Positions 1 to 7,364 of a stretch of DNA of 21,078 bases are shown here, piece after piece. The translations under genes and the position numbers were made by a program. Position 1 is the first letter of the stretch, and each line of letters starts with the position of its first letter. This DNA is from DATLCI01 sp046714215 (lineage in GTDB: Bacteria > Acidobacteriota > Terriglobia > Terriglobales > Acidobacteriaceae), in NCBI GenBank assembly GCA_046714215.1, contig JBKKBM010000046.1, positions 1 to 21,078 on the forward strand. The letters run 5' to 3'. Below the pieces are notes generated by a model. It did no database searches, had not been told where the DNA came from, and was given only the letters and a program-made list of their open reading frames with translations.

Positions 1-1116
1 ATGCTGGTCTCTGTAGGGCTGCTGGCCTTGGTGGCGCAGGCGCAGCCCGAGACGCGCCGGGTAAATGTTGGCAGCCCCATCAACGCATTCACCGATGCAG
101 TTTCTGCGACTTCCACCTCGACCATCAAGGTAGGCGATAAGATCCAGTGGGTCTGGGTATCCGCCCCCCACACCACGACTTCCGCCAACTGCACTCAGAG
201 TAGTTGCACGCCGAATGGCATTTGGAATGCCGCCGTCGATCCCGACAACACGGTCTTCGAACGGGTGTTCGATACGACCGGCACCTTCAACTACTACTGC
301 CAAGTTCACGGCTTCACGATGCGAGGCACCGTGATCGTGCAAGCGACCGTGGCAGCCACCACGACGGCACTCACTACTTCGGTGTCGCCCAGCGCCGTAG
401 GCCAGAGCGTGACCTTCACGGCGACGGTCACCTCCGGCGGCGGGACGCCAGCGGGGAACGTCGCCTTCAAGGATGGCGGAGTCGACTTAGGCTCGCCGGT
501 CGCTTTGAATGGACAAGGCGTGGCTACCCTCAGCACCAGCGCGCTCACGGCGGGGACGCACAGCATCACGGCGAACTACACGGGCAATGCCAGCTTCAAC
601 GCAAGCACTTCGTCAGCCATCTCCCAGGTGGTCAAGATCACCACCGCCACCGCCCTCTTGTCTTCCGCGAATCCCTCGACCACCGGCCAGGCTGTGACCT
701 TTACCGCCACGGTCACTAATAGCGGGGCGGTGGCCACCGGCAGCGTCAGCTTCCGCGACAACGGCATCGAGATCGGCACAGGCCCACTGAATGGAAGCGG
801 CGTCGCGACTTTTCAGAGCAGTGCCCTTTCGCAGGGAAGCCATCCGCTCACGGCGGTTTATCCTGGCGATGATCTGCATGTCGGCTCGACCTCTACCGTC
901 CTCAACCAGGTGGTGAACGCGCCCCTGCCGCCCGTGAACCTTCCAGCCTACGTTCCTCGACTTTGGCGGCGTAGTGCTGCTGCGCACGGGTCCGCCGCAG
1001 ACAGTCACGCTGACCAACAACACCACCGCCGCACCGGTCAGCACATCCAGCTTGCAGGTCACCGGCGATTTCGCTCAGACCAACGATTGCGGGGCGTCCC
1101 TGGGAGTGGGAGCTAA
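1..1116 (+). CDS. Exported cupredoxin-like protein with Ig-like repeats (frame broken near 950)
   Basis: An envelope or secreted protein. Residues 1-15 are a hydrophobic signal-peptide core ending at AQA, but without a basic n-region, so the true start may lie upstream of the window. Residues 20-114 resemble a plastocyanin/cupredoxin: H57 and the cluster C100-x2-H103-x3-M107 match the four type-1 copper ligands, and C64/C69 could form a disulfide. Two bacterial Ig-like repeats of about 90 residues follow (about 119-209 and 212-302), each with the TATVT...G.V.F.D pattern. From about residue 317 the frame becomes Arg/His/Gln-rich and unlike the rest. The natural continuation, a choice-of-anchor-D type domain, is in the +2 frame, so one base appears inserted (or two lost) at about 949-953. 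The reading of the domains is firm; electron transfer or copper binding as its role is inference. Confidence 0.7.
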   Translation: MLVSVGLLALVAQAQPETRRVNVGSPINAFTDAVSATSTSTIKVGDKIQWVWVSAPHTTTSANCTQSSCTPNGIWNAAVDPDNTVFERVFDTTGTFNYYCQVHGFTMRGTVIVQATVAATTTALTTSVSPSAVGQSVTFTATVTSGGGTPAGNVAFKDGGVDLGSPVALNGQGVATLSTSALTAGTHSITANYTGNASFNASTSSAISQVVKITTATALLSSANPSTTGQAVTFTATVTNSGAVATGSVSFRDNGIEIGTGPLNGSGVATFQSSALSQGSHPLTAVYPGDDLHVGSTSTVLNQVVNAPLPPVNLPAYVPRLWRRSAAAHGSAADSHADQQHHRRTGQHIQLAGHRRFRSDQRLRGVPGSGS

Positions 1117-1267
1117 CTGCGTTGTCACGGTAACGCTCTCGCCACAAGTCATGGGCACTCGCACCGGTCAGCTTACGCTGGATGGCGCGAACACGGTCGC
1201 CCTAACGGGTACGGGAGTGGAATTCGCCCTTTCGCTGACCCGTCCGCGGCGGCCGCCCCGGCATTAG
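950..1267 (+). pseudogene. Frameshifted C-terminal part of the upstream gene (ASH/choice-of-anchor-D-like domain)
   Basis: Read in frame 2, this stretch gives a good beta-sandwich domain of the ASH/HYDIN or choice-of-anchor-D type: it begins with FLDFGGVVL, continues with PQTVTLTNNT, then DCGASLGVGANCVVTVTLSP and ends LTLDGANTVALTGTGVEF. This domain type is common after Ig repeats in large secreted acidobacterial proteins. It has no start or ribosome site of its own, so it must belong to the gene at 1-1116, joined by a one-base correction near 952 that would read NLPAY-FLDFGG. The tail after VEFALS is Arg/Pro-rich before a stop at 1265-1267, so a second frame error near 1236 is possible. Whether this is a real mutation or an assembly error cannot be told from the sequence. 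Confidence 0.6.
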
Positions 1268-1327
1268 CCCGGCAACCATCTTCAGTCCAGCAACGATCTT
1301 CCCTCATCTGCTAACCTGTTTGCTCCT

Positions 1328-2407
1328 ATGCGCGTTCGTCTGTTTGTCTGTTTCCTTGCTTTATTCCTGACCGCTTGTGGCACGCCGGGCGCGCCGCAGC
1401 CGCCGTCGCTACGCCTACCCAAGCCCGTCGAAGATCTGAAAGCAATCCGCCAGGGAGACAAAGTCCTGCTCACTTGGACCGTGCCCCAGGAGACGACTGA
1501 CCGTAGCGGCATCCGCGGCGCCGCCAGCGCGCGCATCTGCCGCAGCTATCGTACCCAGCCGGTTTCACAGCTAACTTCGGTCTGCCCGAACACCGCGGCG
1601 GACGTTCCCTCCATTCCCGGACAGAAGGCGACGTTCACTGACGACCTCACCGCTTCGCTGCGCAATCCCACGCAAGACTTCGTCACCTACAACGTGGAAG
1701 TATTGAACGATCGCGGACGCAGCGCCGGTCCATCAAATGCCGTCACTATCTTTTTGGCGCCTAGTATGGCGTCGCCGCAGGGTGTTGCGGCCCGATTGGA
1801 ACGCGACGGCATCCTCATCGAGTGGAATGGGGACGCGCCGCCAACTTCGACCTCGCTGCGCGCCAAGTACCTCTATCGCGTAGTGCGAAACTTGGCGCTA
1901 CCCGGCGGAGGCGATGTGCCGGAGACCATCGTAGGTGAGGCGCCGGCGCTACCGGGCTTAGCTTCCGTACGCGACAAGAACTTCATCTGGGAGCGGCGCT
2001 ATACCTACCGCGTGGTCGGAGTCACCCAGGTGCTCTCTCGCGATGGCGAAGTGCTGGCCGAGTTTGAAGGCCTGGCGGCCGCGCCCGCCGAGGTCAACGC
2101 GCGCGATGTCTTCGCCCCGGGCCGTCCCAAAGGATTGCAGGCCGTTTATTCAGGTATCGAATCCCAGCGATCCATCGACCTTACCTGGACGCCGAGTGAA
2201 GACGCCGACCTCGCCGGATACAACGTGTATCGCCGCGAGGGGATGAATGAGGCTGGGCGCATCAGTAAGGAACTGGTCAAGACGCCGTCGTACCGCGACC
2301 CCGATGTGCAGCCGGGCAGAACGTATTTCTACATCGTCACGGCGGTGGACACACGCGGCAACGAAGGCAAATCTTCCGAACCGGCCTATGAGAAAGTCCC
2401 GGAATAG
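1328..2407 (+). CDS. Fibronectin type III-like lipoprotein
   Basis: A predicted lipoprotein of 359 residues. A short signal peptide ends in a lipobox, L14-T-A-C17, so C17 should be lipidated and the protein anchored in the envelope. The mature part reads as about three fibronectin-III-like modules: roughly 33-137 (starting KPVEDLKAIRQGDKVLLTW), 145-255, and the clearest at about 262-355 (PGRPKGLQAVY, IDLTWTPSEDADLAGYNVYR, YFYIVTAVDTRGNEG). No catalytic motif is visible. It lies 18 bases upstream of the FAH-family gene on the same strand and may be cotranscribed. A role in surface protein or polysaccharide binding is inferred from the modules only. No clear Shine-Dalgarno precedes the ATG, but the signal peptide fixes the start well. 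Confidence 0.78.
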   Translation: MRVRLFVCFLALFLTACGTPGAPQPPSLRLPKPVEDLKAIRQGDKVLLTWTVPQETTDRSGIRGAASARICRSYRTQPVSQLTSVCPNTAADVPSIPGQKATFTDDLTASLRNPTQDFVTYNVEVLNDRGRSAGPSNAVTIFLAPSMASPQGVAARLERDGILIEWNGDAPPTSTSLRAKYLYRVVRNLALPGGGDVPETIVGEAPALPGLASVRDKNFIWERRYTYRVVGVTQVLSRDGEVLAEFEGLAAAPAEVNARDVFAPGRPKGLQAVYSGIESQRSIDLTWTPSEDADLAGYNVYRREGMNEAGRISKELVKTPSYRDPDVQPGRTYFYIVTAVDTRGNEGKSSEPAYEKVPE

Positions 2408-2425
2408 AGTGACCGAGCAAAAACC

Positions 2426-3211
2426 ATGAGATATTGCCGCTTCGAACATAAGGGTGCTGCGATCTACGGAGTCATTGAACCGGTGCGGGGTGAAGAGGCC
2501 ATCACCCGCAGGGTGACCTGGCTGGAGTCCGGTGACGTTGCTACGGCGCTACTCGATCACTTGCTGCCGCTGGCCAACGCCGACCTGCTGGCGCCGGTAG
2601 AACCTTCGAAAATCCTGTGCGTCGGGCGCAACTACCGCGAGCACGCCAGCGAACTTGGCAACGAAGTGCCGAAGGAGCCGCTCATCTTCTTGAAGCCGCC
2701 TTCATCGGTCATCGGGCCAGGGGCGACCATCCATCTCCCGCCCGCAACCCTGACGCAGCGCGTGGACTTCGAAGGTGAAGTCGCCGTCGTGATCGGCAAG
2801 CGCTGCCGCAACCTGCTTGACGACGAAGATGTGCGGCCCTACATCCGTGGCTACACGTGTTTGAACGACGTGACCGCGCGCGATCTGCAGAAGAAGGACG
2901 GCCAATGGACCCGTGCCAAGGGCTTCGACACGTTTTGTCCGGTAGGTCCCATCGTGACTGACGAGATCAACATCTGGCAGGGCGTGGAAGTGAGCACGAA
3001 GCTGAACGGCGAACCGAAGCAGCGCGGCAATACAACGGAATTCATCTTCAATCTGGAAACGGTTATGCGCTACATCACCGCGTTCTGCACCCTCGAAGTT
3101 GGCGACGTGATTTCCACGGGAACACCCGCGGGCGTCGCGCCGATGAAGGCCGGAGACGTGGTCGAGGTGAGTGTCGCGGGGGTGGGCACGTTGCGGAACG
3201 TGGTGAGGTAA
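2426..3211 (+). CDS. Fumarylacetoacetate hydrolase (FAH) family protein
   Basis: A 261-residue soluble enzyme of the FAH superfamily, which includes acylpyruvases, oxaloacetate decarboxylases and 2-hydroxyhepta-2,4-diene-1,7-dioate isomerases. The N-terminal 60 residues are the variable lid region. The core starts at KILCVGRNYREHASE (62-75). Metal ligands are visible as E116 and E118 in the FEGE motif and D148 in LNDVTARDLQ; K165 lies in the RAKGFDTFCPVGP segment, and the family C-terminal motif GDVISTGTPAGVAPM is intact. The length is normal for FAHD1-like proteins. The family assignment is secure, but the substrate cannot be read from sequence: no aromatic-degradation genes are nearby. It ends 10 bases before the convergent methyltransferase gene. 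Confidence 0.88.
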   Translation: MRYCRFEHKGAAIYGVIEPVRGEEAITRRVTWLESGDVATALLDHLLPLANADLLAPVEPSKILCVGRNYREHASELGNEVPKEPLIFLKPPSSVIGPGATIHLPPATLTQRVDFEGEVAVVIGKRCRNLLDDEDVRPYIRGYTCLNDVTARDLQKKDGQWTRAKGFDTFCPVGPIVTDEINIWQGVEVSTKLNGEPKQRGNTTEFIFNLETVMRYITAFCTLEVGDVISTGTPAGVAPMKAGDVVEVSVAGVGTLRNVVR

Positions 3212-3221
3212 TGTCCAGGCC

Positions 3222-4625
3222 CTACGCCTGAAAGATGTATTTCTCGCGCGAAGTCATCAGCCGTTGCACCAGGCTTCGCTTGTCGGTCAGACCTTTGGAC
3301 CTCAAGTAGTCGGCGACGTGGAGGTGATGATTCAGATGCATGGGATGGTTTTTAGTGGCGCCCGCAGGCACGTCGCAAACCAGCACACCTCCCAGCTTCA
3401 ACAGCGACGCAAGAAAACCTAGTTCGCCTTCCAGATCCGGTAGATGTTCAAGCACGTCGAAGGAAAAGATGGTGTCGAAGCGTCCCGCTTCGGTGCCTGG
3501 CGTTAGGACGCCTTTGCGCAGCTCCTCTTTGGTAGTAGCGAATTCAATGGCGAGTCCTCGCTGCCCTGCCCGCCACCGTGCAAATCGCAACGTCTCGCCG
3601 TCGACATCATAGTAAGTTGCGGCGTGGCCGCGCGCCGCCAGTTCCAGGACGATCTCTCCATTACCGGCGCCGTAGTCCAGACCCGCCCCTTGGGCCAGCC
3701 GCAGCATGCTCAGATTGGAGATGAGCTTCTTGTATTCGAGGTTGTGCGCCGAAATGTCGAAGAGGTAGAAGCCCGAGTTCTGGCGATACCACTCCTTCAT
3801 TCGGACGTGATCGTTCTCAGGGATGGCCGCCGCCTGCCAGTTCTTCGCCAACTCCTTGTGGCTTTCCCGCCAGAGCCGTTCGACCTCTTCGGCCGGACGG
3901 CCAGTGAAGGCGACTAATTCCTTGCGGGCTGCGGCCTCATTCTTCTCGTGGTGGGCGATCGCGCGCTGCGAGAGGAATGCGGTGCCGATCGCGGATATAA
4001 CGAACAGACTGATTGCTATCCCTAACTGAGAGGTTGCCGACGGACCGATCCGCAAAAGCAGAAGACTGCCGGTGATGAGGACCAGAGTTGTCCACCAGTT
4101 CACATCCTTTCGGCGGCCCACGATCACGATCGACAGGTGTGCGGAAGCGGCCAAGAGCCCGGCCGCTAGCGATGGATCGATTTCCCTGAACAGGGAGAGG
4201 GCGACCAGGATCGCAGTGTCAGTGGCCCAGAAATAGTAGGGTAGGTAATCGAGAAGCAGCAGCTTCCGCGCAAAGAGGAGACCAGCTGTCAGCGCGGCGG
4301 CCGCGCCCAGCACGGTGATACGAGTCTGGGAGTCGGGGGCGAGAGCCAAACCGAAGATTGCGACCCCGGCGATGATCCGCCAGCGTATCTTGAGCGCCCA
4401 TTTCGGGCCTTTGTCTGGTTTGACCGTCAGGTGCAGATAGTCCGGGCAGTAGTAAGCCGATGCCGCCAAAGCAACGACGCAAGCCGCGAATCCCACTACC
4501 ACGGGAGCATTTTCCGTGCCCTGGAAAACCACGCTCGCAACCGCAAGACCTGCAAGCAGCCCAACTATAAGCCCGCCCCACAACCGGCTGCCGGACATGA
4601 ATCGCGCCTGCTCGCTGTAGTTCAA
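3222..4625 (-). CDS. Polytopic membrane protein fused to a class I SAM-dependent methyltransferase
   Basis: 467 residues in two halves. Residues 15-220 hold about eight hydrophobic segments (approx. 15-35, 41-60, 82-98, 103-123, 130-147, 152-169, 177-193, 200-219) that I do not recognise as a named family. After a charged, probably helical linker (221-300) comes a cytoplasmic Rossmann methyltransferase: motif I LDYGAGNGE (316-324), an acidic pair D340/D342 for the SAM ribose, and FSFDVLEHLPD (388-397) typical of the UbiE/Methyltransf_11-type fold. The start is TTG at 4625, chosen because GGGAGG (4632-4637) sits six bases before it; the ATG at 4598 lacks a comparable site. A lipid-linked or membrane substrate is inferred from the anchor, not shown. 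It is convergent with the FAH-family gene and divergent from the transaldolase. Confidence 0.75.
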   Translation of the reverse strand: MNYSEQARFMSGSRLWGGLIVGLLAGLAVASVVFQGTENAPVVVGFAACVVALAASAYYCPDYLHLTVKPDKGPKWALKIRWRIIAGVAIFGLALAPDSQTRITVLGAAAALTAGLLFARKLLLLDYLPYYFWATDTAILVALSLFREIDPSLAAGLLAASAHLSIVIVGRRKDVNWWTTLVLITGSLLLLRIGPSATSQLGIAISLFVISAIGTAFLSQRAIAHHEKNEAAARKELVAFTGRPAEEVERLWRESHKELAKNWQAAAIPENDHVRMKEWYRQNSGFYLFDISAHNLEYKKLISNLSMLRLAQGAGLDYGAGNGEIVLELAARGHAATYYDVDGETLRFARWRAGQRGLAIEFATTKEELRKGVLTPGTEAGRFDTIFSFDVLEHLPDLEGELGFLASLLKLGGVLVCDVPAGATKNHPMHLNHHLHVADYLRSKGLTDKRSLVQRLMTSREKYIFQA

Positions 4626-4631
4626 AAACAG

Positions 4632-4637
4632 CCTCCC
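4632..4637 (-). promoter_or_regulatory. Ribosome binding site that selects the TTG start of the membrane methyltransferase
   Basis: On the minus strand the bases read GGGAGG, ending six bases before the TTG at 4625-4623. This spacing favours the TTG start over the first in-frame ATG at 4598, nine codons further on. Confidence 0.6.
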
Positions 4638-4688
4638 GTTTGGCGTTTTGGGATTCTACTTCTATTCAACCGCTTTTCATGGGTCCGC

Positions 4689-4697
4689 TGCTAAAAT
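4689..4697 (+). promoter_or_regulatory. Possible extended -10 promoter for the transaldolase gene
   Basis: TGCTAAAAT fits the TGn-TATAAT extended -10 pattern with one mismatch in the hexamer. No good -35 is seen. It lies so close to the ATG at 4707 that transcription starting about seven bases downstream would give a nearly leaderless mRNA. Identified by eye only. Confidence 0.3.
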
Positions 4698-4706
4698 GGG
4701 GTTTCC

Positions 4707-5357
4707 ATGCTCTTCTTCATCGACACCGCCAACCTGAAAGAGATCCGCGAGGCCAACGACCTGGGCATCCTCGACGGAGTCACCACTAACCCTTCACTCA
4801 TCGCCAAGAACACTGACGGCAAGAGTTTCAAAGACACCATTCTCGAGATCTGCAGTGTGGTGGATGGCCCCGTGAGTACTGAGGTCATCGCCACAGACTG
4901 CGGCGCCATGGTGAAGGAAGGGCGCGAGTATGCTGCGTGGCACAAGAACGTAGTGGTGAAGTTGCCTACTACACGCGATGGCCTCAAGGCGTGCAAGACC
5001 CTGACCGGCGAAGGCATCAAGACGAATCTAACGTTGTGCTTCTCACCCAGCCAGGCGATTCTGGTGGCCAAAGCCGGCGCCACCTATGTAAGCCCGTTCA
5101 TCGGCCGGCTCGATGACATCAGCCAAGACGGCATGGAAGTCATCCACCAGATCGTGAAGATCTATAACAACTACGGCTACAAAACGCAGGTACTCGCCGC
5201 CTCATTGCGGCATCCTATGCACGTGGTGCAATCGGCCTTGGCCGGGGCGCACGTGGCCACCATCCCGTTCAAGGTACTGGACCAGATGTTCAACCATCCG
5301 CTGACCGACCGCGGACTGGAAACATTCCTGAATGATTGGAAGAAGGCGCAAAAGTAG
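4707..5357 (+). CDS. tal: Transaldolase, short (TAL/FSA subfamily) type
   Basis: Pentose-phosphate pathway enzyme moving a dihydroxyacetone unit between sugar phosphates in the cytoplasm. The 216 residues match the short transaldolase/fructose-6-phosphate aldolase family. D6 (FIDTAN), the TTNPSLIAK motif at 26-34 and the Schiff-base lysine K85 (VVVKLP) are present. Two positions separate transaldolase from aldolase: FSA has Gln59 and Tyr131, whereas here they are E59 (STEV) and F131 (SPFIGR), which points to true transaldolase. The C-terminal AASLRHPMHV segment is also typical. The ATG is preceded only by a weak GGGG. A small membrane protein follows 41 bases downstream on the same strand. 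Confidence 0.92.
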   Translation: MLFFIDTANLKEIREANDLGILDGVTTNPSLIAKNTDGKSFKDTILEICSVVDGPVSTEVIATDCGAMVKEGREYAAWHKNVVVKLPTTRDGLKACKTLTGEGIKTNLTLCFSPSQAILVAKAGATYVSPFIGRLDDISQDGMEVIHQIVKIYNNYGYKTQVLAASLRHPMHVVQSALAGAHVATIPFKVLDQMFNHPLTDRGLETFLNDWKKAQK

Positions 5358-5398
5358 CTGGAACCGACGCAACCTCGATCGCACCACTCTCATCTGTC

Positions 5399-5791
5399 AT
5401 GAACTCACTTCGTTATCTCCCCTACGCCGCCGTGGGCGCTGCCACTCTGGGCGCCGTCGTCGGATACTGGCTGTACTCGCGCCGCAAGACGCCGCAGCAA
5501 CTTGAGCAGGAGCGGCGCACGCGCATCAACGCCACTGGACGCATCACCGACGGCACCGTAGTCAACGCCGAGGAGATGCAGAATGGTGACCAGCCAGCCC
5601 AATTCCTCATCTATCAGTACGACGTGGGCGGTGTCTCCTATGAGGCTTCACAGGACGTGACCTACCTCCGCCAGTGGGTGGACCTTCATTCCTGCCGCAT
5701 CGGCCTACCCGCCTCGGTGAAATATGACCCCGTGAATCCGGGGAATTCCATCGTCATCTCCGAGGAATGGAGCGGCCTGCGTAAACGGTAG
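5399..5791 (+). CDS. Small single-pass membrane protein, DUF3592-like
   Basis: 130 residues from the ATG at 5399; an in-frame ATG at 5336 would overlap the transaldolase end and add 21 unconvincing residues. One membrane segment occupies about residues 6-24, followed by RRK, which suggests the N-terminus is outside and the body cytoplasmic, or a signal anchor. The soluble part has the pattern of DUF3592 proteins: G-x-V near 41-45, an IYQYDVGGVSYEASQ strand pair, then GLPASVKYDPVNPGNSIV. DUF3592 has no established biochemical role. It probably shares a transcript with the transaldolase, 41 bases upstream. The family call is by motif pattern only. Confidence 0.6.
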   Translation: MNSLRYLPYAAVGAATLGAVVGYWLYSRRKTPQQLEQERRTRINATGRITDGTVVNAEEMQNGDQPAQFLIYQYDVGGVSYEASQDVTYLRQWVDLHSCRIGLPASVKYDPVNPGNSIVISEEWSGLRKR

Positions 5792-6051
5792 TCTGGATGT
5801 GGGGCGAGGGGGAAATTGCAAACCCGTTCGCCGCAGATAAACGCAGATCTTTGTATCTTCAGCCCGTTCGCCACATCTGTTACGTAGGCAATCCTCGCTC
5901 ATTTAGAATGAGGACTATCCGAAGGTAGCCGTTTCGTCAGGGCTTCGTCTGCGGTGCGCGCAACCGGCTCAGGACAAGAAAGCAAGATTTTGGGCGAAAG
6001 TAGGGTTCCCTCGCTACGCTCGGGATAAGCAAGAAACGATAAAGAAAATAC
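5792..6051. repeat. Intergenic region with short direct repeats
   Basis: This 260-base gap has no convincing gene. It holds CGCAGAT twice (5832-5838 and 5842-5848), and CCCGTTCGCC twice, 40 bases apart (5823-5832 and 5863-5872). It also holds an inverted repeat CTCATT-TAG-AATGAG at 5899-5913 that overlaps a TAGAAT hexamer (5904-5909), a possible -10 element without a clear -35. CGCAGATAAACGCAGAT-like motifs recur between genes in several acidobacterial and verrucomicrobial genomes as I recall them, so this may be a dispersed repeat remnant. The promoter of the ccdA operon should lie here. Confidence 0.4.
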
Positions 6052-6804
6052 ATGGCTACTGATCTCAGTCCGGTGGCGGCGTTTGTGGCGGGCACAGTCT
6101 CGTTCTTATCCCCGTGCGTGTTGCCGCTAGTGCCGGGCTACGTCTCGCTGATCTCCGGCACCAGCGTGGACGAGTTGCAGCAGGACCAGCAACGCGGACG
6201 CACCCTGCTGGCGCCGGTCCTGTTCAAGTCGCTGGCCTTCATCGCGGGATTCAGCGTGGTCTTCATCACGCTGGGCGCGGTGGCCACCGGCCTGGGCCAG
6301 TTGACCACCAGCTATCGTCGGGAACTTTCCATCGTCGCCGCCACCGTAATCATCCTCTTCGGTCTGCACCTCACGGGACTACTCCAAATCAAGGCGCTCT
6401 ACGCTGATAAGCGCATGCACTCCGTCACCGGGGGCAAGAACGCGCTGGGCGCCTTCGCCGTGGGATTCGCCTTCGCTTTTGGTTGGACACCTTGCATCGG
6501 ACCCATCCTGGCCACCATCCTGGCGCTGGCGGCGGCCAAGGGCACGGTGATGGAGGGCATCTACCTGCTGGCCATATACTCGCTGGGACTGGCCGTGCCG
6601 TTCCTGCTGACCTCACTGGGCATTGAGCGCTTCCTGGCTTTTTATGCGAAGTTTCGCCAGCACCTGCACAAAGTCGAGGTGGCGAGCGGCGTGCTGTTGA
6701 TCTTTATCGGCCTGCTGATCGGCTTTGATAAGTTCACCATCTTCAATCAGTACTTTGGCTTCCTCAACGATTTCGTCATCCGACTGGAAAGGCTGTTTAC
6801 ATAG
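6052..6804 (+). CDS. ccdA: CcdA/DsbD-beta type thiol-disulfide transport membrane protein
   Basis: Integral membrane protein that passes electrons from cytoplasmic thioredoxin to envelope thiol proteins, used for cytochrome c maturation or disulfide reduction. The 250 residues carry about six membrane helices. The two redox cysteines are visible: C22 in SFLSPCVLPLVPGY and C148 in GWTPCIGPIL, each beside the prolines that mark the family. The C-terminus has the usual LLIFIGLLIGF helix. Its stop codon overlaps the GTG of the next gene (TAGTG), so translation is coupled to the thioredoxin-like gene, and the DsbD-alpha gene follows. No haem-lyase or c-type cytochrome genes are in view, so cytochrome c biogenesis is only one option. 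Confidence 0.93.
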   Translation: MATDLSPVAAFVAGTVSFLSPCVLPLVPGYVSLISGTSVDELQQDQQRGRTLLAPVLFKSLAFIAGFSVVFITLGAVATGLGQLTTSYRRELSIVAATVIILFGLHLTGLLQIKALYADKRMHSVTGGKNALGAFAVGFAFAFGWTPCIGPILATILALAAAKGTVMEGIYLLAIYSLGLAVPFLLTSLGIERFLAFYAKFRQHLHKVEVASGVLLIFIGLLIGFDKFTIFNQYFGFLNDFVIRLERLFT

Positions 6805-7364
6805 TGAAACGCAATAGTATCGTTCTTATCGTCGTCGCCTTCACCGTCGCGGCCATGATCTACAGCACCGCCATGCGCTCGCGCGACGCCGCGCTCGGCG
6901 GCGAAAAACTGGTTGCGGCTGACAATATCGGCAAACAAGCGCCGGATTTCGAACTCTCCGCCCTCGACGGCAAGAAGGTGAAGTTGTCAGACTTCAAGGG
7001 CCGGCCTGTGCTCATCAACTTCTGGGCCACTTGGTGCGGCCCCTGCAAGATCGAGATGCCGTGGTTCATCGATCTGAAGAAAAGGTATGAGAGCCAGGGC
7101 TTTGAGATCATCGGCATCGCCATGGAAGACACGGAGAACGAGAAAATTGACGAATTCGTGAAGAAGATGGGCGTGAACTACCTCATCCTCAAAGGCAAGA
7201 ATTCCGTGGCCGACGCGTATGGCGACGTGCAGGGCCTGCCCACATCGTTCTACGTGGATCGGGAAGGCAAGATCGTGGCGCAACACGCGGGATTGGTCAG
7301 CCGCAGCACCATTGAAGACGATGTGAAGCTCGCTCTGGGCGAGAAAAAGGCGGAGGGAAAATGA
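6804..7364 (+). CDS. Membrane-tethered thioredoxin-like protein (TlpA/ResA type)
   Basis: A 186-residue thiol-disulfide oxidoreductase. Residues 6-23 form an uncleaved membrane anchor, so the thioredoxin domain (about 42-180) faces the periplasm. The active site is WATWCGPCKIEMP with C78 and C81; the cis-proline loop reads GLPTSFYVD, and the AhpC/TSA-Redoxin style start GKQAPDFELSALDGKKVKLSDFKG is typical of TlpA/ResA. It starts with GTG at 6804, sharing one base with the ccdA stop, and its stop overlaps the next start as ATGA. Together these indicate one translation-coupled operon. In this setting it plays the part of the DsbD gamma domain, although CGPC rather than the DsbD CxxC suggests a ResA-like reductant. 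Confidence 0.9.
   Translation: MKRNSIVLIVVAFTVAAMIYSTAMRSRDAALGGEKLVAADNIGKQAPDFELSALDGKKVKLSDFKGRPVLINFWATWCGPCKIEMPWFIDLKKRYESQGFEIIGIAMEDTENEKIDEFVKKMGVNYLILKGKNSVADAYGDVQGLPTSFYVDREGKIVAQHAGLVSRSTIEDDVKLALGEKKAEGK

Noticed and set aside
4707..5357. Fructose-6-phosphate aldolase as the identity of the short transaldolase
   Set aside because: The FSA-specific Gln59 and Tyr131 are Glu and Phe here, the transaldolase state.
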